From Nitrososphaerota archaeon (GTDB lineage: Archaea; Thermoproteota; Nitrososphaeria; Nitrososphaerales; UBA183), in the NCBI GenBank assembly GCA_027886925.1, contig JAPCJN010000103.1:1-7328 (forward strand): DNA of 7,328 bases, read 5' to 3'. Both the position numbers and the translations under genes were made by a program. This document shows, one piece after another, positions 1 through 5,015 of the stretch (position 1 is its first letter; the number at the start of each line of letters is the position of its first letter). The notes beneath the pieces are model-generated. The model saw only the letters and a program-made list of their open reading frames with translations. It did not search any database and was not told where the DNA came from.

Positions 1-1
1 G

Positions 2-634
2 TTCGTCCTTTACCCTTCGGTCGACCCCAGCATCGCCGCCTTCAAGCCCTCTGCTCCTCGAGGCAGCGAGCTACGGGTCCTTTTCGTCGGGAGGCTGGTC
101 GAGCGCAAAGGGGCGGACGACCTTCTTACGAGCTTTGCAAAGCTCTCGAATGAGCTGCCGAACGCGGTGCTGGAGATAGTGGGCGAAGGTCCGGACATGG
201 ACAGGCTGAGGCAGCTCGCCGACACCTTGGGCGTTCGGGGGAGGGTGACGTTCGCCGGGACGCTGAGAGGCAGAAAGCTGTATGAGAGGTTCGCCGCGGC
301 CGACGTCGTCGCGATGCCCTCTAGGCGGACTCCTTCCGATGTAGAAGGCTTTGGGACCATCTTCCTCGAAGCAGGCGCCTTCGGGAAACCCTCGATAGGG
401 ACACGCTCGGGCGGAATCCCAGAAGCTATAGTCCAGGGGGAGACGGGCTTTTTGGTGGGCGAACGGGACACCGCAGAGCTGGTCGACGCGTTGAGGACGA
501 CGCTCGGCGACCCCGACCTTCGGGCGCGGATGGGAGAGAACGCCGCGCGGAGGGTGAAGGGGTTCGATTGGGAGCACGGGGTCGCTCGCCTGTTGGAGCT
601 GCTCGATGAGCCACGTGCAGGCCCCGGGAACTGA
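2..634 (+). CDS. Glycosyltransferase, GT4 family, C-terminal part (5' end outside window)
   Basis: The frame is open from base 2 to the TGA at 632-634 and gives 210 residues with no start in view, so this is the C-terminal half of a GT-B fold enzyme. It begins near the end of the acceptor domain. The donor-binding Rossmann domain follows: VLFVGRLVERKGADDLL (residues 26-42), then LEIVGEGPDMDRL, then V(T)FAGTLRG. The GT4 signature E-x7-E is present as EGFGTIFLE (E115 and E123), followed by GIPEAI and GETGFLV. In this family these residues hold the nucleotide-sugar donor for retaining transfer to a lipid- or glycan-linked acceptor on the cytoplasmic face of the membrane. The two nucleotide-sugar dehydrogenases just downstream suggest work on a surface glycan or N-glycan that contains uronic acids. 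The exact donor and acceptor cannot be read from the sequence. Confidence 0.92.
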   Translation, partial: FVLYPSVDPSIAAFKPSAPRGSELRVLFVGRLVERKGADDLLTSFAKLSNELPNAVLEIVGEGPDMDRLRQLADTLGVRGRVTFAGTLRGRKLYERFAAADVVAMPSRRTPSDVEGFGTIFLEAGAFGKPSIGTRSGGIPEAIVQGETGFLVGERDTAELVDALRTTLGDPDLRARMGENAARRVKGFDWEHGVARLLELLDEPRAGPGN

Positions 635-660
635 TTTCGGGGGCTGATGTCGACGAAGCA

Positions 661-669
661 CTTAAGACG
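661..669 (+). promoter_or_regulatory. TATA-like box for the UDP-glucose dehydrogenase-like gene
   Basis: CTTAAGACG lies in the short junction after the glycosyltransferase. Its first base is 40 nt before TTG 701. The same geometry occurs at three other TTG-start genes in this window (41, 39 and 39 nt). With the usual archaeal distance of about 25 nt from TATA centre to transcription start, the leader would be about 10 nt. If real, this box lies inside the longer frame that starts at ATG 647 and speaks against that start. It is a short motif, so confidence is moderate. Confidence 0.45.
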
Positions 670-700
670 ACGCGAAGAGACGCGAGCTCGTCTGCGAGTC

Positions 701-2050
701 TTGAGGTCACGGTCGATTTCTATAGTGGGTCTCGGTTATGTCGGACTCGCGACCGCGGTTTGTTTCGCCAGGCGGGGGTTCGTTGTCGAAGGCATCGAGG
801 TCAACAAGGAAAAGATCTCCAGCATGGAAAACGGGTCGGCTCCCTTCGAGGAGAAGGGGGTCGCCTCGATGCTACGGGCTTCCTTGAAGAGCCGCCGCCT
901 GAGGCTGAGCTCCGACTACGAAGCGGTCTCCCGCACCGAGGTGACGTTCATCACCGTCGGGACGCCGAGCGGGCCTGACGGGGCGATAGATTTGAAGTAC
1001 GTCGAGTCGGCCGCCAGGAGCGTCGCAAGCAAGCTTCGGGACAAGGACTCCTACCACGTCGTCGTCGTCAAGAGCACCGTCATCCCCGGGACCACCGAGC
1101 GTGAGATAATCCCGATACTCGAAGCGGAGTCCGGAAAGAAAGAGGGGGACGGATTCGGAGTAGCGGTGAACCCCGAATTCTTGCGCGAAGGATCGGCAGT
1201 CAAGGACACACTGAAGCCAGAGGCGCTTGTGCTAGGCGTCAAGGACTCCAGGGCATCGAAAAAGTTGCTCGACATCTACAAGAAATTCTATCGCAAGATG
1301 CCCGAAACCATTCTCACTACGCCTTCCACGGCAGAGGTGGTAAAGTACTCGATCAACATCTCAAGGGCGGTTCAGGTCAGCCTTGTCTACTCGCTCGCTG
1401 ACATCTGCGGCCTCGTTCCGGGTGGAGAGTTCGGCGAAGTCGCTAGGGGGCTGGCCATCATCGCGAGGATGGACAGACGCTACCTGGGGCCTGGTCTTGG
1501 GTACGGCGGAAGCTGCCTGCCCAAGGACACCAGGGCACTAGCTGCCCTCGCGGATTCGCTCTCCACCCCATCCGCGCTCTTCAGGGCGGCTTTGGCAGTG
1601 AACGATGTCCAGCCAAGGGAGGCCCTGGCGCTCGCGAAAGGCGCGCTGGGGAAGCTCGAAGGCAGGCAAACCGCGGTGCTGGGATTGGCTTTCAAGGCAG
1701 GCACCGACGACGTCAGGGAGTCGGCCGCACTCAGGCTGGTCAATCTCCTCATCGCGGAGGGTGCGAAGGTCAGAGCCTACGATCCGGTCGCAACGGAGAA
1801 TGCGAGGAGGCTCTTGGGCGACGGCGTGGCTTTTGCGTCAAGCATGGCGGAATGCATAAGAGGAGCGGAATGTTGCTTCATCGCCACTGAATGGAATGAA
1901 TTCAGGGCGCTCACTCCTGCTATGATAAAGAAGCTCATGGGAGGAGAAGCGACGCTCGTAGATTGCAAGCGGCTGTTAGATCCCTCTCGTTTTGAAGGGA
2001 AGGGGGTAAGGTACTTGAGGGTCGGGACGGCACCAGCTCGGCCACAGTGA
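701..2050 (+). CDS. UDP-glucose 6-dehydrogenase-like nucleotide-sugar dehydrogenase
   Basis: This NAD-dependent enzyme of the UDP-glucose/GDP-mannose dehydrogenase family oxidises C6 of a sugar nucleotide twice to give a uronic acid. From TTG 701 it has 449 residues. The N-terminal Rossmann motif ISIVGLGYVGLATA is at residues 6-19. STVIPGTT carries the conserved Thr (T126), NPEFLREGSA the catalytic Glu (E159), and KYSIN the catalytic Lys and Asn (K215, N219). GYGGSCLPKDT holds the nucleophile C272 and D276. The third domain begins with AVLGLAFKAGTDDVRES. GGSC-LPKD points to the UDP-glucose rather than the WecC subclass. The helix after KYSIN is atypical: the usual Phe-x-Asn-Glu is missing. 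The frame extends to ATG 647, adding an Arg-rich 18-residue stretch, but the TATA-like box at 661 and the position of the Rossmann strand favour TTG 701. Both starts remain possible. The gene sits 66 nt (or 12 nt) after the glycosyltransferase and probably supplies its pathway with UDP-glucuronate. Confidence 0.92.
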   Translation: MRSRSISIVGLGYVGLATAVCFARRGFVVEGIEVNKEKISSMENGSAPFEEKGVASMLRASLKSRRLRLSSDYEAVSRTEVTFITVGTPSGPDGAIDLKYVESAARSVASKLRDKDSYHVVVVKSTVIPGTTEREIIPILEAESGKKEGDGFGVAVNPEFLREGSAVKDTLKPEALVLGVKDSRASKKLLDIYKKFYRKMPETILTTPSTAEVVKYSINISRAVQVSLVYSLADICGLVPGGEFGEVARGLAIIARMDRRYLGPGLGYGGSCLPKDTRALAALADSLSTPSALFRAALAVNDVQPREALALAKGALGKLEGRQTAVLGLAFKAGTDDVRESAALRLVNLLIAEGAKVRAYDPVATENARRLLGDGVAFASSMAECIRGAECCFIATEWNEFRALTPAMIKKLMGGEATLVDCKRLLDPSRFEGKGVRYLRVGTAPARPQ

Positions 2051-2115
2051 CCTGGGCCCCGCGCCCCTGGAGCAAATGACTATGCCCTACCCGGTCGAGC
2101 TAGATTTCGCCGGCA

Positions 2116-2123
2116 CACTAGTG
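2116..2123. repeat. Perfect 8-bp palindrome upstream of a promoter
   Basis: CACTAGTG is a perfect palindrome ending 18 nt before the TATA-like box at 2142. The core ACTAG recurs at 2197-2201, just after the TTG start. The position would suit a regulator-binding site, but an 8-bp palindrome is easily found by chance. Confidence 0.2.
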
Positions 2124-2141
2124 AATTTCGGATTCGCGACC

Positions 2142-2150
2142 CTAATATAC
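2142..2150 (+). promoter_or_regulatory. TATA box for the WecC-like dehydrogenase gene
   Basis: CTAATATAC is the best TATA match in the window. It lies in a non-coding gap of 132 bases and is 41 nt (first base to first base) before TTG 2183. It implies that this dehydrogenase has its own transcript with a leader of roughly 10 nt, rather than depending only on read-through from the preceding gene. Confidence 0.6.
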
Positions 2151-2182
2151 TCCATCTGAATAAGGAAAAGTTTCGCTTTAGT

Positions 2183-3571
2183 TTGGCTTCCCAAGCACTA
2201 GTTTCTTCTCCGGCAGGAATGGCCGGAGCATTGAAGGCCGGACGGGTCAGAATCGCCGTCGTCGGCCTCGGGAGGATTGGCCTCCCTACTGCCACAATGT
2301 TCGCAAAGGGCGGAGCAATCGTGAGCGGGGTCGACATCGACCCGAATGTCGTCTCGAGCGTGAGCAGAGGCGTCTGTCATTTCAAGGACGAGCCCGGGCT
2401 CGGAGAGCTGATGGCAGAGGTCGTGGCTCAAGGAAGGCTCAAGGCCTACCCTGAATACGCCGAGCCGATCTCCCAAGCGGACTTCATAGTCATCAGCGTG
2501 CCCACACCAGTGAGCGAGAGCAAGGTGCCCGACTACACCGCTGTGAAAAGCGCGGCCCATTCGATTGGGATGAATCTGCAAGCGGGGAGCGTCGTGATAG
2601 TCGAGAGCACCGTCGGACCCGGCACGGTCGAGAATGTCGTGCAGCCGATCCTTGAGGAGGAGTCAGGGCTGAAGGCAGGGTCAGAGTTCGGGCTTGCGAG
2701 CTGCCCGGAACGGTCAGACCCCGGATCCATCATGAAGAACATGGTGAACGTCCCCCGAGTCGTCGGGGCGACGACCTCGCAATGCTGCGAAATCGTGGCC
2801 GAGCTCTACAGGGCGGCCTTCGGGGTCAACGTGGTGAAACTCAGCACGCCGAAGGCTGCAAATGCCGTGAAGCTGACTGAAAACTTGTTCAGGGACGTGA
2901 ACATCGCGTTGGCGAACGAGTTTGCGTTGCTCTTCGAGAAGTTGGGAATCGACACCATCGAGGTAATCGACGCCTGCGCGACGAAATACAATTTCATGCC
3001 GCACTACCCGGGGTCAGGGGTTGGTGGGCCCTGCCTCCCTTCGAACCCATACTACCTGATAAGCGAAGGTCTTAAGGTGGGCAACATCCCATACATCATC
3101 CGCCTGGCACGGGAGATCAACGACAGGATGCCCGACCACGTAGTTGAGCTCGCTCTTGAGGCGATGAACGACATAGGTCAGACCGCGAAGGGAGCCAAAG
3201 TCGCGGTCCTCGGCGCCTCATACAAACCTAACGTCAGAGACGTCCAACTCAGCCCGGTCGAGAAGATATGCGACAGGCTCCGGGCGATGGGCTCCTCCAT
3301 TCGGCTATACGACCCCATGTTCAGAGACGAGGACGTGTTCGGGATTCGGGTTAGCCCCTCTCTGGAAGAGGCCGTCAAGGACGCTGACTGCATAGTGATC
3401 GGTACCGCCCACGACGAGTTCCGGAAGGAAGACCCGAAAACACTGAAGCAACTCGCATCCAAACGAGCAGCGCTGGTGGACTCGCGGCAGGTGTTCGACC
3501 CGGATTCTGTCAGGAGGGCCGGCTTCGCCTACAGGGGTGTCGGGAGGACCAACACCGCCAAGACAGACTAA
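2183..3571 (+). CDS. UDP-N-acetyl-D-mannosamine dehydrogenase-like enzyme (WecC subclass)
   Basis: This second nucleotide-sugar dehydrogenase has 462 residues and belongs to the subclass that oxidises UDP-ManNAc (or UDP-GlcNAc/GalNAc-type sugars) to uronic acids. The NAD site VRIAVVGLGRIGLPTA is at residues 22-37. ESTVGPGT (141-148) carries the conserved Thr. SCPERSDPGSI (173-183) has the CPER-x-x-PG signature of WecC-type enzymes with catalytic E176. KLTEN (230-234) gives K230 and N234, followed by the typical FRDVNIALANEFA helix. GVGGPCLPSNPYYL (279-292) holds nucleophile C284. The C-terminal domain starts at VAVLGASYKPNVRD. One oddity: the Asp normally four residues after the Cys is Asn here (N288), whereas the neighbouring paralogue keeps Asp. 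TTG 2183 is chosen from the TATA spacing; ATG 2219 (residue 13) is the alternative and still leaves the Rossmann fold intact. Together with the upstream genes it suggests synthesis of N-acetylated uronic acids for a surface glycan. The substrate is inferred. Confidence 0.92.
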   Translation: MASQALVSSPAGMAGALKAGRVRIAVVGLGRIGLPTATMFAKGGAIVSGVDIDPNVVSSVSRGVCHFKDEPGLGELMAEVVAQGRLKAYPEYAEPISQADFIVISVPTPVSESKVPDYTAVKSAAHSIGMNLQAGSVVIVESTVGPGTVENVVQPILEEESGLKAGSEFGLASCPERSDPGSIMKNMVNVPRVVGATTSQCCEIVAELYRAAFGVNVVKLSTPKAANAVKLTENLFRDVNIALANEFALLFEKLGIDTIEVIDACATKYNFMPHYPGSGVGGPCLPSNPYYLISEGLKVGNIPYIIRLAREINDRMPDHVVELALEAMNDIGQTAKGAKVAVLGASYKPNVRDVQLSPVEKICDRLRAMGSSIRLYDPMFRDEDVFGIRVSPSLEEAVKDADCIVIGTAHDEFRKEDPKTLKQLASKRAALVDSRQVFDPDSVRRAGFAYRGVGRTNTAKTD

Positions 3572-3613
3572 CGATCATGGGCCCGATTAGACGCTCGCGT
3601 TGAGAGACGCACG

Positions 3614-3622
3614 CTTAAGTAT
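3614..3622 (+). promoter_or_regulatory. TATA-like box for the small membrane protein gene
   Basis: CTTAAGTAT lies in the 81-base gap after the WecC-like gene. Its first base is 39 nt before TTG 3653, in line with the other TTG-start genes. It shares CTTAAG with the box at 661. Confidence 0.55.
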
Positions 3623-3652
3623 TCGTGGACTTTTGTCCAGGGGGTAAGAAAT

Positions 3653-3952
3653 TTGCTGGTCCCAACGCTCTCGGTGACCTTTCTGGTTGCTGCCTTGGTG
3701 CCGCTCGTTCTGGGATTCCTCGTCGGCATGGTGATAAAGACCGCGCTGAAGATCGGCCTGATAATAGCGATCATCATTCTGATCATGATCGGGTTGGGGA
3801 TTTTGGCGCCTAGTCAGGTGCTCACCCCCATAGTGGGTGCATTCAAGAACGGAGGCGCCCTCACGAGCAAAGTCATGCAAGTGGCTGGATATCTTCCGTA
3901 CTCATCAATAACCTTCCTCATAGGAGCCGCGGTAGGATTCCTCAAGGGGTAG
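3653..3952 (+). CDS. Small membrane protein, FUN14-like
   Basis: This 99-residue, very hydrophobic protein shows three predicted membrane segments, at about residues 5-26, 32-52 and 84-98. The first two are joined by a short basic turn (VIKTALK), and a loop with FKNGG lies before the third. The pattern GFLVGMVIKTALKIGLI and the ending FLIGAAVGFLKG resemble the FUN14 family, whose archaeal members are about 100 residues long, have a Gly-rich GYxLKK-like turn after helix 1 and end in GFxxGFKxG. This is a resemblance by eye, not a search result. The archaeal role of this family is not well established; eukaryotic FUNDC1 is a mitochondrial outer-membrane protein. TTG 3653 is used because the TATA-like box lies 39 nt upstream and a purine-rich GGGGGTAAG precedes it. 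No functional tie to the sugar genes is evident. Confidence 0.7.
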   Translation: MLVPTLSVTFLVAALVPLVLGFLVGMVIKTALKIGLIIAIIILIMIGLGILAPSQVLTPIVGAFKNGGALTSKVMQVAGYLPYSSITFLIGAAVGFLKG

Positions 3953-4021
3953 ATCATGGTAGTTGCGGCAGGGAGAAAAGTGCGCGCAGGCCGCAGCTCT
4001 GATACGCTCTCGATAAGAAAA

Positions 4022-4029
4022 CTTAAATC
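4022..4029 (+). promoter_or_regulatory. TATA-like box in the gap before the 136-aa gene
   Basis: CTTAAATC, preceded by AAAA, is the most A/T-rich spot in the 210-base gap between 3953 and 4162. It is 141 nt before ATG 4163, so transcription from it would leave a leader of about 110 nt. It is also 36 nt before a TTG at 4058 that opens a 32-codon frame ending in TAG 4154-4156, six bases before the ATG. No better box sits closer to ATG 4163; AAGTACAA near 4131-4138 is weak. Confidence 0.35.
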
Positions 4030-4162
4030 GCTTGTCGAGCCGAGAAACTTTTGCTCTTTGCACCCGGTCTATCAAAGCCCTTCCATTCAATACATAGATT
4101 CAAGTTCGGTCATCGCTGATGCGCGGTTGCAAGTACAAGGAGTAACAGCCGGGTAGAAATCA

Positions 4163-4573
4163 ATGGCGGAGGCTGAAATCATCTCGGTTCTCTCGAAGAA
4201 CACCCGTCTGGAAAATCTTACCTTTCCCGCCGCTTTGACTGGCAAGTCGGGAGTGAAGCACACGTTCTCATTCAGCTTCGGCGAAGGAGAAAAGCCAGAA
4301 ATCGTCTGCGACGTGATTGTCGGAACCATTGAGCAAGACGAAACGCGCGTTCTCTCGTTGTTCATCAAGGTCTTTGACGTTGGTCCAAAGCAGGCGATCC
4401 TGTGCGTATCTCCGGGGCTGACGAAGGAAGCGTCAAGGTTGGCTATGCTCTACAACATAGTTACGCTCGAATCTGCTGACCCGAAGAAGCTTCCTCAAAT
4501 GATCGAGGGAGTTCTAAAGAGGCTGGGAGACGGAGGCAAAGGTAAACATTCTGCGCGTCCCCCCACGGACTAG
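4163..4573 (+). CDS. Hypothetical 136-aa protein, possible restriction-endonuclease-like fold
   Basis: No confident family assignment. The protein is soluble, with no signal or membrane segment. In order it shows an N-terminal helix (EIISVLSKNT), a short stretch FPAALTGKSGVKHTFSF (21-37) that reads as paired strands, then EIVCDVIVG (47-54), LSLFIKVFDVG (65-74), AILCVSPGLTKEASRLAMLYNI (78-99) and a C-terminal helix with a charged tail. The order 'GKSGxxHxFxF, strand ending in Asp, strand ending in Lys, then a ...PGLTxEAxxLAxxYNI unit' resembles archaeal proteins with a PD-(D/E)XK-like fold. Here the acidic residue expected two positions before K69 is Phe, so nuclease activity would be doubtful. 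ATG 4163 is the first start after an in-frame TAG at 4154-4156. The last codons form the left arm of a perfect inverted repeat that may end the transcript. Confidence 0.72.
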   Translation: MAEAEIISVLSKNTRLENLTFPAALTGKSGVKHTFSFSFGEGEKPEIVCDVIVGTIEQDETRVLSLFIKVFDVGPKQAILCVSPGLTKEASRLAMLYNIVTLESADPKKLPQMIEGVLKRLGDGGKGKHSARPPTD

Positions 4574-4601
4574 CCCAAAAGACACCTGTGACACCGTGGG
4601 G
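4561..4601 (+). terminator. Hairpin across the stop codon, candidate transcript end
   Basis: CCCCACGG (4561-4568) and CCGTGGGG (4594-4601) are a perfect 8-bp inverted repeat with a 25-nt loop. The stop codon TAG at 4571-4573 lies inside the loop. A second short pair, ACCTG (4584-4588) and CAGGT (4605-4609), overlaps it and would compete. There is no clear T-run directly after, which archaeal termination usually prefers; the nearest pyrimidine-rich stretch is CTGCTTCTCTTT at 4624-4635. It could equally stabilise the mRNA 3' end. Confidence 0.35.
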
Positions 4602-4680
4602 TCCCAGGTCAATGTAAGGCGGTCTGCTTCTCTTTGAGGAGCGCCGGTTGGTGAATTATTGTGGAGAGACTTCCAACGGA

Positions 4681-4702
4681 CCGACACGAGCCTGGTTGTC
4701 GG
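4681..4702. promoter_or_regulatory. Inverted repeat upstream of the AbrB-type gene, possible operator
   Basis: CCGACA (4681-4686) and TGTCGG (4697-4702) are perfect 6-bp inverted arms 10 bases apart. They end 15 nt before the TATA-like box of the regulator gene. Arm centres 16 bases apart, and the position beside the promoter, would suit a dimeric regulator, perhaps autoregulation. The function is inferred. Confidence 0.3.
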
Positions 4703-4717
4703 CTTCCTGCGAGAGGT

Positions 4718-4726
4718 CTTAATAAC
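4718..4726 (+). promoter_or_regulatory. TATA-like box for the AbrB-type regulator
   Basis: CTTAATAAC has its centre about 28 nt before ATG 4750. That distance predicts a leaderless or nearly leaderless transcript, in contrast to the ~10-nt leaders inferred for the TTG-start genes. It is the only strong A/T-rich block in the last 60 bases of this gap. Confidence 0.55.
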
Positions 4727-4749
4727 ACGGTCCGAGTGGTGCTGCTTCG

Positions 4750-4980
4750 ATGGCCGACGAACCCATAATCGAGATGACGAGGGTGTCAGACAAAGGCCAG
4801 GTCGTCATACCGAAGGAAATTAGGGACAAGCTAAAGTTCACAGAAGGGTCGAAGCTTCTCGTCATCGCTACCGGGGATGCTGTGGTGCTTCAACGAATAG
4901 AGAGCGTTGCGGGGAAGATGAAGATGAAGGACATACTGGAAAGAGTTCGGTCGATCACGGGCAGGATTTCCCTCGGCTGA
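4750..4980 (+). CDS. AbrB/MazE/SpoVT-type DNA-binding regulator
   Basis: This 76-residue protein carries one swapped-hairpin AbrB-fold domain at about residues 8-53: MTRVSDKGQVVIPKEIRDKL is followed by FTEGSKLLVIATGDAVVLQRI. The core S-x-KGQVVIPKEIR is the family signature. Dimers of this fold bind DNA through the strand and loop around KGQVVIP. A basic C-terminal helix (KMKMKDILERVRSITGR) follows and may help oligomerisation or DNA contact. The length fits stand-alone archaeal regulators. No PIN, MazF-like or other toxin gene lies next to it, so a toxin-antitoxin role is not supported here. It is followed after 35 bases by the membrane protease gene on the same strand; the two may be co-transcribed, although a possible separate promoter overlaps the stop codon. 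An inverted repeat upstream (4681-4702) is a possible self-operator. Confidence 0.95.
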   Translation: MADEPIIEMTRVSDKGQVVIPKEIRDKLKFTEGSKLLVIATGDAVVLQRIESVAGKMKMKDILERVRSITGRISLG

Positions 4981-4985
4981 AATTA
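4977..4985 (+). promoter_or_regulatory. Possible promoter overlapping the regulator stop codon
   Basis: CTGAAATTA starts 39 nt before TTG 5016, the same offset as at the other TTG-start genes, and includes the TGA of the AbrB-type gene. It is a poor TATA match. Two purine-rich Shine-Dalgarno-like stretches follow, AGGAGG (4985-4990) and AAGGAG (4997-5002). The second ends 13 nt before the TTG, rather far. The purine stretches would make sense if the protease gene is read from the upstream transcript. Confidence 0.3.
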
Positions 4986-5015
4986 GGAGGACCAGGAAGG
5001 AGTAAGTAGCGACTT

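Noticed and set aside
71..661. 196-codon frame on the minus strand opposite the glycosyltransferase
   Set aside because: It is rich in Pro, Arg and His and lacks domain motifs, while the plus strand encodes an unmistakable GT4 domain. It is an antisense effect of high GC content.
2198..2581. 127-codon minus-strand frame opposite the WecC-like gene
   Set aside because: It is His/Asp-rich with no motif, fully inside a conserved NAD-binding gene on the other strand.
3071..3079. CTTAAGGTG as another TATA-like box
   Set aside because: It lies within the conserved WecC-like coding sequence, and no gene begins about 40 nt downstream in another frame. It shows that CTTAA alone is not a sufficient promoter signal.
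3956..4156. 66-codon plus-strand frame right after the FUN14-like gene
   Set aside because: It spans the A/T-rich promoter-like box at 4022, has low protein-like character and no family features. Only its last 32 codons are kept as a possible leader frame.
4750..4980. AbrB-type protein as the antitoxin of a toxin-antitoxin pair
   Set aside because: Neither neighbour resembles a PIN, MazF, RelE or Doc toxin; the downstream gene is a membrane protease and the upstream gene lies 176 bases away.
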